A stretch of DNA of 49,291 bases from Piscirickettsiaceae bacterium NZ-RLO1 (GTDB lineage Bacteria; Pseudomonadota; Gammaproteobacteria; Piscirickettsiales; Piscirickettsiaceae): contig LVCQ01000005.1 of NCBI GenBank assembly GCA_001644975.1, positions 1-49,291 on the forward strand, written 5' to 3'. Positions within the stretch are counted from its first letter, which is position 1, and each line of letters begins with the position of its first letter. The notes beneath the pieces were generated by a model, which was not told where the DNA came from, did no database searches, and was given only the letters and a program-made list of their open reading frames with translations. Position numbers and translations under genes: made by a program. This document shows, in pieces, positions 38,441 to 47,255 of the stretch.

Positions 38441-40215
38441 ATTGTTGCCATACGATAAAAGTGAGATTTTCGCTTCATTAATGCTGCAAAACTGCCATGC
38501 TCTAAACACTGCCCTTGATCCAAAACATAAATCGCATCTACTTCCCTTACTTGAGCTAACCGGTGTGTTAAGTGAATAACCGTCCGCCCCCGTGCAAGAT
38601 CAGTGAGTGCTGCAAGTACACGTTGCTCACTTTCACTATCCAAGCTTGCCATTGGCTCATCCAGTAATAAAATAGGGCTATCTTTTAAATAAGCACGTGC
38701 TAGGGCTATACGCTGAATCTGCCCACCAGACAACCCTACTCCAAACTCACCTAGTTGAGTATGAAAACCCTGAGGCAAAGCATGAACAAATTCATCAACA
38801 AATGCTGACTGCGCCGCAGCCAAAACCTCCTGATCCGTCGCATCCGGCCGTGCTAAACGAATATTATCCAAAACACTGCCATGAAATAAGCGTGGGTTTT
38901 GTCCAACCCAACTTAACTGCTTACGCCAAGCCTGTGTATTTAAGGATGATAGGTTCTGACCATTGATCAATATATGGCCTGCTGTCGGCTGAATAAAGCC
39001 AAGTAATAACTGTAATAAGGTCGTCTTACCAGCTCCACTCGCACCAACAATCGCCGTATGTGTATGTGCAGCAAACTGCATATTAACCGCATCTAAAACC
39101 AGTGACATCTCTTCACTATCGCGGTCATACTGAAAAGAAACATCATTAAATTCAATATTAAATTTTTTATTACCCTGACTTAGCTGAATATCCAGTGCCT
39201 GCCCCGCTTTCACATTAAGCGCTTGTGGCTTTAAAGCAAAAACTTTCATTAATTCTTCAGCAGCAGCAATTGCCTTACTGCGAGCATGATAATACGTACC
39301 TAAAGTACGTAGCGGCGCATAAAACTCTGGTGCTAACAATAAAATAAACACAGCAATTTCAAGAGTCATACCATGAGCAGGAATGCCAATATATTGTAAT
39401 AAGCTTACCCCTAGATAAATAGCAACCAGAGCAATCGCACCTGAGGCAAACAGCTCAAGCACACCAGAGGACATAAATGCAATCTTTAATACACTCATAG
39501 TCCGTGAACGATACTCTTCAGAAGCAGCTCTGACTTTTTCTACTTGCCCTTTGCTTTGATTAAACAGTTTTAATGTGCTTAAACCCTGTAAAATATCAAG
39601 GAACTGTGCGCTCATACGCGTTAATGTCTGCAAATGCTTCTGATGAGTACTGCTCGCTCCCATACCCACCAAAGCCATAAATAATGGAATCAGTGGCGCT
39701 GTGACTAAAAAGATCAGCCCGGCTAACCAACTCTTGGGAAATACAGCGATTAAGATCATCAAGGGTACAAGAACAGCCAAATACATCTGTGGCAGATAAT
39801 CTTGATAGAAACCCTGTAGTGCCTCAATCTGTTCTATCAACGCAGTGCTTAGTGCACCGGCAGACTGACCATGCCTAGGCCCTAAATCTAGCATATGTTG
39901 AAACAACCGCTCACGTAAGACAGTTCTAATTTTTGCTCCTATCATAAAACTGGCGCGACGCTGACCATAAAGTAAGACTGCACGTGAGGCAATCAAAGTT
40001 AAAATCGCCCAAAGATAGGGTAATAATTGGCTAAAGTCTAAATGATAAATAAAAGCACCTGCAATAACATGAGCAATACAATAAGTTTGTAGAATCAGCA
40101 AAAAAGCACCTAGTAAGGCAAAACCAACCGTGACCAACAAAGTCAATCGCGATCGCTTGGCATAGTGCATTAGCCAACGAGAGGGTTTTAACGGCTTAAT
40201 TGCTTGTCGACTCAT
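38437..40215 (-). CDS. cydD: Thiol reductant ABC exporter subunit CydD
   Basis: A 592-residue half-transporter fused to its ATPase; with CydC it exports reduced thiols for cytochrome bd biogenesis. Six membrane helices are followed by an ATPase with Walker A VGASGAGKTT, signature LSGGQIQRIALARAYL and Walker B LLLDEPMASLDSES. The ATG at 40215 is preceded by TTAGGGCCCCGT. cydC follows with a 4-base overlap. The 340-base gap upstream holds a perfect 17-base palindrome (40413-40429), a possible operator. Confidence 0.93.
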   Translation of the reverse strand: MSRQAIKPLKPSRWLMHYAKRSRLTLLVTVGFALLGAFLLILQTYCIAHVIAGAFIYHLDFSQLLPYLWAILTLIASRAVLLYGQRRASFMIGAKIRTVLRERLFQHMLDLGPRHGQSAGALSTALIEQIEALQGFYQDYLPQMYLAVLVPLMILIAVFPKSWLAGLIFLVTAPLIPLFMALVGMGASSTHQKHLQTLTRMSAQFLDILQGLSTLKLFNQSKGQVEKVRAASEEYRSRTMSVLKIAFMSSGVLELFASGAIALVAIYLGVSLLQYIGIPAHGMTLEIAVFILLLAPEFYAPLRTLGTYYHARSKAIAAAEELMKVFALKPQALNVKAGQALDIQLSQGNKKFNIEFNDVSFQYDRDSEEMSLVLDAVNMQFAAHTHTAIVGASGAGKTTLLQLLLGFIQPTAGHILINGQNLSSLNTQAWRKQLSWVGQNPRLFHGSVLDNIRLARPDATDQEVLAAAQSAFVDEFVHALPQGFHTQLGEFGVGLSGGQIQRIALARAYLKDSPILLLDEPMASLDSESEQRVLAALTDLARGRTVIHLTHRLAQVREVDAIYVLDQGQCLEHGSFAALMKRKSHFYRMATI

Positions 40216-40412
40216 ACGGGGCCCTAATCTCTATTAAAATCAAAATATATGCCTTTTAACAAGTATCAGCATTGTACCCCGATGGTCCTAAGGCGCAAGT
40301 TTGCTAATTTTATCCTGTATAGTGACCTGTTTAACCGCCGACCAAGACAAGAAAAACATCAGCTAGATTAAAAAAGCAGCGTCTTGCCTTCTCCAATATT
40401 AAATATCTTTAA

Positions 40413-40429
40413 TTTGAAGTCACTTCAAA
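40413..40429. promoter_or_regulatory. Perfect palindrome upstream of cydDC, possible operator
   Basis: TTTGAAGTCACTTCAAA is an 8+1+8 perfect palindrome, 198 bases before the cydD start. Next to it, AAATATCTTTAATT occurs twice (40401-40414 and 40470-40483). No factor is identified. The rest of the 40216-40558 gap shows no gene. Confidence 0.35.
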
Positions 40430-40558
40430 CTGCAAAAAATCGTTGGTATATAAGGGCTTTCGTGAACATAAATATCTTTAATTAAAACACCCTTTGACAA
40501 GCTTTGTTTTTCCTAGACCTTAAAAACCATACTTACAAAACAATACCAAGCTATGTGT

Positions 40559-41125
40559 TTAGCCCCACAATTGAAGATGCTGGTCAATTTTAGGTAACCA
40601 ACCTGCAAAATCAGTAAATGCATGACCTCCTGCAACAGAGACATGACAACTTTCACTGGCAAACAAAGCCAGTGCATCACGATAATCCAGTACTTCATCA
40701 TCTTTTTTTAATAACACTAAATAACGTTTACTTTCTTTAACTTCAGCGCAAATATAATCAAAGCTTTGTATCACTTCCTTCTCTGTGACTATTATTTGTT
40801 TGCCATTATAGGGGTTAACATGTGTACCCACCATTCCCTGTTGATACTTTTTAGGATTAATCAGTGGATTCACTAAAACTGCTGGACATTGGTAATATTC
40901 GGCTAAATACAGTGCATAAAAACCGCCTAACGAGCTGCCAATCAATACCAAGTCATTACCATCGCGACCACAAAGCTCTAACAACTGCGCTATTGCCAGC
41001 TCTGGTGCAAGGGCTAATCGGGGTAACATCACCTCTGTTTTGCCTTGAAAGTAATCTTTTACTAATTGCGCTTTAACACTTTCTGGTCCACTATTAAAGC
41101 CATGAATATAACAAATACGTCGCAT
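40559..41125 (-). CDS. yqiA: YqiA/YcfP-family alpha/beta hydrolase (esterase)
   Basis: A 188-residue alpha/beta hydrolase of the UPF0227/YqiA family. It begins ICYIHGFNSGPESVKAQLV, the family start. The nucleophile elbow is IGSSLGGFYALYLAEYY. The acid is in LVLLKKDDEVLDYRDA, and the final His is in SVAGGHAFTDFAGWLP. E. coli YqiA is an esterase acting on palmitoyl-CoA and p-nitrophenyl esters; the natural substrate is unknown. Length is normal. It is divergent from the pcm-like gene. The symbol rests on family resemblance. Confidence 0.85.
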   Translation of the reverse strand: MRRICYIHGFNSGPESVKAQLVKDYFQGKTEVMLPRLALAPELAIAQLLELCGRDGNDLVLIGSSLGGFYALYLAEYYQCPAVLVNPLINPKKYQQGMVGTHVNPYNGKQIIVTEKEVIQSFDYICAEVKESKRYLVLLKKDDEVLDYRDALALFASESCHVSVAGGHAFTDFAGWLPKIDQHLQLWG

Positions 41126-41196
41126 ACCAAACTCCTTAAGCCGCTGTGATCATAGCACAAAAAACCCCTGGCCCTTTGCCTATTGAAAATACGATG

Positions 41197-41202
41197 TATA
41201 AT
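41197..41202 (+). promoter_or_regulatory. Possible -10 box of the pcm-tolC transcript
   Basis: A perfect TATAAT stands 48 bases before the pcm-like gene start. A weak -35-like TTTGCC (41175-41180) is 16 bases upstream. The promoter would serve the pcm-like gene and tolC. Confidence 0.4.
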
Positions 41203-41250
41203 GACGTGTAATATTAAAGAACAAAGATAATTAAAAAACAGGCAAAAAGA

Positions 41251-41904
41251 ATGAATTTAGCAAGCGCGCGAACCAACATGATTAAACAACAGCTACGTAC
41301 TTGGGACGTCATTGATGACACAGTACTCCAGCTTATAGAATCAGTGGCTCGAGAGCAGTTTGTCCCCAGTCAATACTACAATCTCGCCTATGCTGATATG
41401 AGTATTCCTCTTGCCAATGGGCAAATGATGCTTTCACCTAAAGTTGAAGGACATATTTTACAAGCCGTACAAATCAAACGTACTGATAACGTCCTTGAAG
41501 TTGGCACTGGCACAGGCTACCTTACAACATTGATCGCTAAACAAGCTAAATATGTAACGAGTGTTGATATTGATGTGCAAATGATCAAGCTCGCTGATAG
41601 TCATCTCAAAAAATTACTGATCAGTAACGTCAGCTTTGAGCAAGGCTATGCTGAACAAGACTGGTCTAGTGAAGAGAACTATGATGTGATTATTCTTGGC
41701 GGCTCAGTTCCTAATGTCCCAGAAAAGCTCAAAAATCGCCTGAGCATCGGCGGTCGATTATTTGCAATAGTTGGCACAACAGCGGCAATGGTAGCAACAT
41801 TAATAACGCGAGTCTCAAGAGAACAATTTATTAGCAAACCACTTTTTGATACGAATGTTAAAGCACTTGCTCAAGAGCAAGCGACAGACCCATTTGTTTT
41901 TTAA
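41251..41904 (+). CDS. Protein-L-isoaspartate O-methyltransferase-like protein
   Basis: A 217-residue SAM-dependent methyltransferase of the Pcm family. It starts with the family N-terminus (MIKQQLRTWDVIDDTVLQ), has REQFVPSQYYNLAYADMSIP, QMMLSPKVEGHIL (usually Q-T/P-S-x-P in true Pcm), and the SAM motif VLEVGTGTGYLTTLIAKQAK. True Pcm enzymes repair isoaspartyl residues. The group found directly before tolC in gammaproteobacteria is a diverged paralogue, so the substrate is less certain. It ends where the tolC frame begins, consistent with an operon. Confidence 0.85.
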   Translation: MNLASARTNMIKQQLRTWDVIDDTVLQLIESVAREQFVPSQYYNLAYADMSIPLANGQMMLSPKVEGHILQAVQIKRTDNVLEVGTGTGYLTTLIAKQAKYVTSVDIDVQMIKLADSHLKKLLISNVSFEQGYAEQDWSSEENYDVIILGGSVPNVPEKLKNRLSIGGRLFAIVGTTAAMVATLITRVSREQFISKPLFDTNVKALAQEQATDPFVF

Positions 41905-41930
41905 TGATGACAAAGAAGGAAAATAACAGC

Positions 41931-43391
41931 ATGTGCAAAACTATTTGCACGGGCGCACTCCTAATCAGCGCCCTAATCACCATGAATGCTTTTGCAGCAG
42001 ATGCAGCAGTAACAACAAAAGCAACAACACCTACAAAAACAAATATTCAAGCCTCAAACTTAGATAAAAAATTAAATAAAAAACCAGTCCAACACTCAGT
42101 GCCAAGCAATGATAAAAACAAGGCCCAGCAACCACAGAGCCTTGCTGTTGATTTAATCACTGCCTATCAGCAAGCACTGCAAAAAGACCCAACACTCAAA
42201 GCAGCGGCTGCAACTTATCAGGCGCAACAGCAACTCACACCCATTGCTCGTGCAGGATTACTACCACAAATTGTTGGTACAGCGAATACACAAGGCAACC
42301 GCCAGAGTCCTGGTGCACCTGAGCGCTACAACTCACATGATTTTAGCCTCACCTTAACGCAATCTATTTTTAGTTATAGTAACTGGAAAACACTCGCTCA
42401 GAGCTACCCACAAGTTGCAGGTGCTGCTGCGGATTATGAAAACGCGAAACAAAGCTTGATTTTACGAGTTGCTCAAACTTATCTGGATATCCTACAAGCT
42501 GAAGATGAATTAAAAGCCGCCCAAGCCAATGAAGATGCGCTTGCAGAAACCCTTAAGCAGTCACAACAACGCTTTAATGTCGGCTTGGTTGCCATTACCG
42601 ATGTGCAAACCACACGTGCAAGCTATGAATCCGCCATTGCAACCCGCGTACAGGCAGAAAATACTGTTGCCAACAACCAAGAAGCCCTTGCTGAAATCAC
42701 CGGTGTTATTCAAAAAAACCTCATACCGATGCGCTACGATATTCCACTGACCAAACCGATGCCCAATAATATCGACAATTGGGTTGCCGCTGCACTTAAA
42801 GGCAACCCAGCACTCGCTAGTGCACGTTACGATCAAGACGCAGGAAACGACGCTGTTGGCATTGCCGCAGGTGCTTTTATTCCCACTCTCGACGGCACAG
42901 CAACTTATACACGCGCAGCTTCAAATGCTAGTGCAGCAGGTGCACAAAGCAGCTTAGCTCAAAGTGGCCAGCTCTCTGCGACCTGGAACCTCTTTCAAGG
43001 TGGCGCAGACTATGCAACCTATAAGCAAGCCAGTTACACTGCTAAAGCAACAGCAAGTAATTATGTCAACACTGAACGCAATACCACTACAAAAACACGC
43101 CAAGACTTTCTCAGCGTTATTGCTGGCATTGGTACAGTGAACGCCTATAAACAAGCGGTAATTTCTAGTGAAAGCTCATTAAAATCATTTCAAGCCGGCT
43201 ATGCCGTAGGCACAGAAACGATTGTTAATGTTCTTGATGCACAGAAAAAGCTCTTTGATAGCCGTTCATCTTATGCTCAGCAAAAATATCAATATATTAT
43301 TGATACATTAAACTTAAAAGCAGATACCGGCTCACTGTCTATTAATGACCTAAAAAAAATTAACAGCTGGTTACAAGTGAAAAAATCATAA
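41931..43391 (+). CDS. tolC: TolC-family outer-membrane channel
   Basis: An outer-membrane efflux and type I secretion channel. It has a signal peptide (MCKTICTGALLISALITMN, cut near AFAAD), a low-complexity Thr/Lys/Asn linker, then two TolC/OEP repeats: LITAYQQALQKDPTLKAAAA and VAAALKGNPALASARYDQD. The coiled-coil segments NEDALAETLKQSQQRFNVGL and FQAGYAVGTETIVNVLDAQK are typical TolC signatures. The ATG at 41931 is preferred because AAGGAAA precedes it and it begins the signal peptide; an upstream ATG at 41904 overlaps the previous stop. The inner-membrane partners are not in this window. Confidence 0.92.
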   Translation: MCKTICTGALLISALITMNAFAADAAVTTKATTPTKTNIQASNLDKKLNKKPVQHSVPSNDKNKAQQPQSLAVDLITAYQQALQKDPTLKAAAATYQAQQQLTPIARAGLLPQIVGTANTQGNRQSPGAPERYNSHDFSLTLTQSIFSYSNWKTLAQSYPQVAGAAADYENAKQSLILRVAQTYLDILQAEDELKAAQANEDALAETLKQSQQRFNVGLVAITDVQTTRASYESAIATRVQAENTVANNQEALAEITGVIQKNLIPMRYDIPLTKPMPNNIDNWVAAALKGNPALASARYDQDAGNDAVGIAAGAFIPTLDGTATYTRAASNASAAGAQSSLAQSGQLSATWNLFQGGADYATYKQASYTAKATASNYVNTERNTTTKTRQDFLSVIAGIGTVNAYKQAVISSESSLKSFQAGYAVGTETIVNVLDAQKKLFDSRSSYAQQKYQYIIDTLNLKADTGSLSINDLKKINSWLQVKKS

Positions 43392-43400
43392 ACTCTCTTT

Positions 43401-43447
43401 TATTATCATGCTGTGCACGACAATAGTGCCGAGATAGCATGATAATA
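43401..43447. other. Long inverted repeat between tolC and mdh
   Basis: A perfect 12-bp stem, TATTATCATGCT with AGCATGATAATA, encloses a smaller GCAC/GTGC stem. No clear T-run follows on either strand, so it may be a weak terminator, a processing site or an mRNA-stabilising element. Confidence 0.6.
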
Positions 43448-43482
43448 GAAGACAATGACACTAGAAAACTAAGGGGAGAATA

Positions 43483-44460
43483 ATGAAAACACCTGTTCGT
43501 GTTGCAGTCACAGGCGCTGCTGGCCAAATTGGTTATGCACTACTGTTCCGTATTGCTTCAGGCGAAATGTTAGGTAAAGACCAACCGGTCATCTTACAGC
43601 TACTTGAGCTACCACAAGCACTCAAAGCCGTAGAAGGTGTCGTGATGGAGCTACGTGATTGTGCATTTCCAGCATTGCATGATATCACTGTTTCATCTGA
43701 TCCAAATGTTGCCTTTAAAGATGCTGATTATGCCCTGCTCGTTGGCGCTCGCCCACGCAGTAAAGGCATGGAGCGTGCTGACCTGCTCGAAGCCAATGCA
43801 GCCATCTTCTCAGCACAAGGTCAAGCCCTTAATGATCACGCCAACCCCAATGTCAAAGTCCTCATCGTCGGCAACCCGGCGAACACCAATGCGTTAATCA
43901 CTCAGAAAAATGCACCGAATCTCAACCCACGTAATATTCATGCAATGATGCGCTTAGACCATAACCGCGCCCTATCGCAAATTTCTGAAAAAGTTGGCGT
44001 ATCAACCACAGCAATTAAAAAAATGACCATCTGGGGCAACCACTCCGCCATGCAATACCCAGATATTTTTGAAACCACAGTTGATGGCAAACCCGTCGGT
44101 GACCAAGTAGATCAACACTGGATCGAAAATGATTTTATCCCAACCGTACAAAAGCGTGGTGCAGCCATCATTGAAGCACGCGGTTTATCCAGTGCAGCTA
44201 GTGCCGCGAATGCTGCCATTGACCATATCCATGACTGGGTTGCTGGCACTGAAGGCGATGACTGGGTTAGTATGGGCGTAGTATCCGATGGCTCTTATGG
44301 CACACCGAAAGGTCTGATTTATGGCTTTCCCTGCCGCTGCAAGAATGGCGATTATGAAATCGTTCAAGGTCTAAAGTGGAGTGACTTTAGTAAAAAACGC
44401 ATTGAAGCTGTCACCCAAGAACTCCTTGAAGAACGTGCGGCTGTTGAGCACTTATTCTAG
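43483..44460 (+). CDS. mdh: Malate dehydrogenase
   Basis: A 325-residue NAD-dependent malate dehydrogenase of the TCA cycle, of the cytosolic-type group found in many bacteria. It begins [20 protein letters not shown], the Rossmann glycine motif. Substrate arginines are in [15 protein letters not shown] and [12 protein letters not shown]. The catalytic His is in [22 protein letters not shown] and [14 protein letters not shown] are also typical. AAGGGGAG precedes the ATG. It stands alone, with hairpins on either side. Confidence 0.96.
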   Translation: MKTPVRVAVTGAAGQIGYALLFRIASGEMLGKDQPVILQLLELPQALKAVEGVVMELRDCAFPALHDITVSSDPNVAFKDADYALLVGARPRSKGMERADLLEANAAIFSAQGQALNDHANPNVKVLIVGNPANTNALITQKNAPNLNPRNIHAMMRLDHNRALSQISEKVGVSTTAIKKMTIWGNHSAMQYPDIFETTVDGKPVGDQVDQHWIENDFIPTVQKRGAAIIEARGLSSAASAANAAIDHIHDWVAGTEGDDWVSMGVVSDGSYGTPKGLIYGFPCRCKNGDYEIVQGLKWSDFSKKRIEAVTQELLEERAAVEHLF

Positions 44461-44484
44461 TGATAATCCCGTTAAAATAACTCT

Positions 44485-44519
44485 CAATTAGTGAGTACAA
44501 TATAAGTACTCACTAATTG
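44485..44519 (+). terminator. Strong hairpin after mdh (terminator-like)
   Basis: A perfect 14-bp stem, CAATTAGTGAGTAC with GTACTCACTAATTG, over a 7-base loop, 25 bases past the mdh stop codon. Only TT follows, so intrinsic termination is not certain. It may instead block 3' exonucleases. Confidence 0.6.
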
Positions 44520-44595
44520 TTAAACCCAGCCTAAACCTGGCAACCTGCCTATTAAAAACATGACTACTATCTATTTTATTTAAAACTACACGCCC

Positions 44596-45213
44596 ATGAC
44601 TAAAGATATTTCTTTTTATAATAAACATGTTCAGGTCATAACAGAAAAAACATGTTATAGCGGCTTTTTACCGATAAAAAAATACCAACTCAACCATGCT
44701 ACTTTCAATGGCAACACGCTAAAATCAGTAGAACGAGAGGTCATGGTGCGTCGTAATGCGGTTGCTGCAATCGTCTATGACCCGCATGAGAAATTAGTAG
44801 TGCTGCTCGAACAGTTTAGAGCTGGTGCAATTCATGATGCTCAAACACCTTGGCTATTTGAAATTATTGCAGGATTAATTGAAGCCGGAGAAAGCAATGA
44901 AGATGTTGCCAGGCGAGAAATTTATGAAGAAGCTGGACTGGACAACATCAAAAGCTTACACCTTATTCAATCGTTTTATACAAGCCCTGGCAGCAGCAGT
45001 GAACACGTTTATTTATTTGCAGCCACCGCAAAACTAAAAGGCCAAGCTAAAAAAGCAATTTATGGCTTAGAGAGTGAACAAGAAGATATTAAACGCCACA
45101 TTATTTCCTTTAATGATTGTTTTAAGTTGTTACAGCAAGGTGCTATTCGTAACTCCATTGCAATTATTGCAATCCAATGGCTGCAACAGCAAGTTTATTG
45201 CAATAGGTTATAA
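44596..45213 (+). CDS. nudF: ADP-ribose pyrophosphatase NudF (Nudix hydrolase)
   Basis: A 205-residue Nudix hydrolase that splits ADP-ribose to AMP and ribose 5-phosphate. The complete Nudix box runs from Gly93 to Leu115: GLIEAGE... VARREIYEEAGL. The downstream SFYTSPGSSSEHVYLFAA segment, with the Pro about 15 residues after the box, marks the ADP-ribose pyrophosphatase subgroup. The N-terminal region (REVMVRRNAVAAIVYD) also fits NudF. Length is normal. It converges on the HU gene. Confidence 0.92.
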   Translation: MTKDISFYNKHVQVITEKTCYSGFLPIKKYQLNHATFNGNTLKSVEREVMVRRNAVAAIVYDPHEKLVVLLEQFRAGAIHDAQTPWLFEIIAGLIEAGESNEDVARREIYEEAGLDNIKSLHLIQSFYTSPGSSSEHVYLFAATAKLKGQAKKAIYGLESEQEDIKRHIISFNDCFKLLQQGAIRNSIAIIAIQWLQQQVYCNRL

Positions 45214-45237
45214 TTAATTTTCACAACAATTGATCAT

Positions 45238-45268
45238 TTTCCTGTAGCAAATGATTTGCCACAGGAAA
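45238..45268. other. Interrupted palindrome between nudF and the HU gene
   Basis: TTTCCTGT/ACAGGAAA and GCAAAT/ATTTGC stack into one hairpin with single mismatches, between two convergent genes. T-runs on both sides are weak, so it is a possible bidirectional terminator. Confidence 0.5.
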
Positions 45269-45284
45269 TAACGAGAAACACGAA

Positions 45285-45578
45285 TTAAATAATTTCTTCA
45301 GCTTCAACGCTCACTGCAGCTTTTAAGGCTTTTGAGGGCTTAAACACAGGCACGGTCGCTGCTGGAATCTCAATTTCTTCACCTGTGCGCGGATTACGAC
45401 CAACACGTGCAGCACGTTGCTTCATTTCAAACTTGCCAAATCCTTTTAAATCAACACTATCTCCTTCTTTTAAGCCATCTTCAATACTTTCAAGCATGAT
45501 ATCAACAAGGCGGCCAGCTGCTTTTTTACTGATATCTGCTTTTTTACTAATTACTTCAACAAGTTCAGTCTTTCCCAT
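45285..45578 (-). CDS. HU-family nucleoid DNA-binding protein
   Basis: A 97-residue histone-like protein. It begins MGKTELVEVISKKADISK, has the GFGKFEMKQRAARVGRNPRT segment that leads into the DNA-binding arm, IPAATVPVFKPSKALK, and an acidic tail (VSVEAEEII). It bends and compacts DNA. The start at 45578 is chosen because AAAAGGAGAGGATCGT precedes it. IHF-type proteins are less likely, since the arm and body follow the HU consensus. Confidence 0.92.
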   Translation of the reverse strand: MGKTELVEVISKKADISKKAAGRLVDIMLESIEDGLKEGDSVDLKGFGKFEMKQRAARVGRNPRTGEEIEIPAATVPVFKPSKALKAAVSVEAEEII

Positions 45579-45656
45579 ACGATCCTCTCCTTTTAAAACT
45601 AGATTATTACCCACTCTTCCCTCAAAAGGCAATAAGCAATAAAAGTAATAATCAGT

Positions 45657-45788
45657 TCAGTCTTTTATAATCTGTATTTTTTTTGGTTTTTCAGCCTGAA
45701 AATGATGATAAACACGGTCAATACCAATGAATAAAAGGCCTGCCAATAATGCACTTAACAATAGTGAACACCTAAAAAATAATCGCAT
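45657..45788 (-). CDS. Small membrane protein, 43 aa
   Basis: A short minus-strand frame starting MRLFFRCSLLLSALLAGLLF, with one hydrophobic segment and a basic C-terminal tail (KPKKIQIIKD). It starts 16 bases after the NUC1-like gene stops, so the two may be one transcript. The upstream AGAG is only a weak ribosome-binding site. No family recognised. Real coding status is uncertain. Confidence 0.4.
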   Translation of the reverse strand: MRLFFRCSLLLSALLAGLLFIGIDRVYHHFQAEKPKKIQIIKD

Positions 45789-45804
45789 AATACTCTAACT
45801 AAAT

Positions 45805-46569
45805 TTAATTATAAGATGGCCACAATTTATTATAAGCAATATTAATGTGATCTTGACTTGAGCTATTTAATTTACTCAAGAACCTTAATCCCGTCTTTTC
45901 CTCTATCACTTTGACCGTTGTCAAATATAAGCCTATCTTGCGCGGTGCAACTTTCTTATTAGGCACCCAAAAAGCCAGTGCTTTTTCCTGTTTTGGCGCA
46001 TAAATAATTTTAAAAAATCCTGTGGGTACAAAAATACCATTGCCTATTTTTTTAAGGTGATCACCATCAAACGTCGGCCCTGTGTAGACATAGACTTCAC
46101 CGTAACGATTCGTCCAGTTACGCACATCTTTTTCTAATTTTCGCCATGCTAAACGGCTTAGTTGCTTATTCTGCGGACTGGTGTTTGACAGTAAAAAAGA
46201 CTGTTTTAACGATAGTTTATTAAAATCCATCGAGGCTTGCGGTGCAAACTGCACATAACTATAACCAGATTTTGAATAATCTTTGGGAATCACACGAAAA
46301 GAACTAGGAACATCATCATCAGCATAAAAAGCTTCTTTTTGTAAAAAAGCGTGTGAAACAGATGATCGAGTCAAACGATAAGCAACCCAACGTGGCTGCT
46401 TAGTCGCATAATTATAGCCAACAACATAGCCTTCTCGACAAAGATACTGATCAACCCCACCAGGATTACCATACTTTAGAAATTGCTGGCAGCTCGCCTT
46501 CTCATTCGCATAAGCTGTAACTGTCACTCCAATGGCACATAGAAATAACATCGTCCGTTTTATCTTCAT
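45805..46569 (-). CDS. NUC1-fold (DNA/RNA non-specific endonuclease) protein lacking the catalytic motif
   Basis: A 254-residue exported protein with a signal peptide (MKIKRTMLFLCAIGVTVTAY, cut after ANA-like YAN). The fold is that of the Serratia/NUC1 nuclease family: YLCREGYVVGYNYATKQPRW, VAYRLT, and SFLLSNTSPQNKQLSRLAWR with the conserved metal-site Asn (about N129). The catalytic DRGH-L-A-P motif should lie around residues 104-110, but here reads SYVQFAP, with neither His nor Asp/Arg. Classic hydrolytic activity is therefore unlikely, or a different residue serves as base. Two cysteines near the N-terminus (C27, C44) could pair. The neighbour downstream is a small membrane protein. Confidence 0.78.
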   Translation of the reverse strand: MKIKRTMLFLCAIGVTVTAYANEKASCQQFLKYGNPGGVDQYLCREGYVVGYNYATKQPRWVAYRLTRSSVSHAFLQKEAFYADDDVPSSFRVIPKDYSKSGYSYVQFAPQASMDFNKLSLKQSFLLSNTSPQNKQLSRLAWRKLEKDVRNWTNRYGEVYVYTGPTFDGDHLKKIGNGIFVPTGFFKIIYAPKQEKALAFWVPNKKVAPRKIGLYLTTVKVIEEKTGLRFLSKLNSSSQDHINIAYNKLWPSYN

Positions 46570-46781
46570 AATAGCCTCCCCTGCCTATTGCACTTCACTT
46601 AAATAGTATTATGAAAGCACAGCACTAGCCAATTTTATAACACTCATTAGAAACTTAACTAAATTAACTAATAATCAATGCAATTTACGCTTCATTAACA
46701 TCACCATCTTCAAGTATCATGTATATTACCATATATCTTAATAAGATCATGAATGGCGACTAATGAGAAGAGGAGAGGATT

Positions 46782-47009
46782 GTGCGTATATCATTCCAAG
46801 GGCGGATTTTCAACTATCACTCAAAGGTTAGAGTTTTCACAAAAAAAGAGCACCTTGTTTTTCGTGATGAACAAGACCAGCTTCAATTTCCTCTGCAAAT
46901 AGGCCTTGCCTATGCTCAAAAAGACATCATTCGTTATATTAAAAGCTGTTATCGTCGTGGATTTAAACGCCTAAACTTAAATCATTATCTTTGCCAAATA
47001 CCTGCTTAA
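46782..47009 (+). CDS. Hypothetical protein, 75 aa
   Basis: No family recognised. The GTG at 46782 is preceded by GAAGAGGAGAGGATT, a very strong ribosome-binding site. The protein is basic and soluble (RISFQGRIFNYHSKVRVFTK... YIKSCYRRGFKRLNLNHYLC). It stands alone and ends just before a perfect hairpin. The strong site and normal codon use make it a believable gene. Confidence 0.65.
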   Translation: MRISFQGRIFNYHSKVRVFTKKEHLVFRDEQDQLQFPLQIGLAYAQKDIIRYIKSCYRRGFKRLNLNHYLCQIPA

Positions 47010-47014
47010 AAAAT

Positions 47015-47045
47015 AAAGCCTGACTAACTTAACTAGTCAGGCTTT
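47015..47045. terminator. Bidirectional terminator
   Basis: A perfect 12-bp stem, AAAGCCTGACTA with TAGTCAGGCTTT, over a 7-base loop. On the minus strand TTATTTTTTAAG follows; on the plus strand the end is TTTAATTAA. It serves two convergent small genes. Confidence 0.85.
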
Positions 47046-47072
47046 AATTAACCCAAACCTAAATGTTTAGTA

Positions 47073-47255
47073 TCACAGATATAAGTGGTATTTACGCTGA
47101 AATTTTTTTTCTAGCCCTTCATCATACTCTTTTACTTGTGATAATATAATTTTTGTCGGCATACTTTTATCAAGATAAACAGAAAGCGATACAGAAATAG
47201 CATATGCTGGCATCAGCATAACAAACAAAACCAATAAGAAAGTCAATTTAAACAT
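47073..47255 (-). CDS. Small secreted or periplasmic protein, 60 aa
   Basis: The frame starts with a convincing signal peptide (MFKLTFLLVLFVMLMPAYA, cut near AISV). The 40-residue mature part is polar and basic at the end (KKFQRKYHLYL). AGTGG upstream is a modest ribosome-binding site. It ends 27 bases before a strong terminator on its strand, which supports a real transcript. No family recognised. Confidence 0.5.
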   Translation of the reverse strand: MFKLTFLLVLFVMLMPAYAISVSLSVYLDKSMPTKIILSQVKEYDEGLEKKFQRKYHLYL

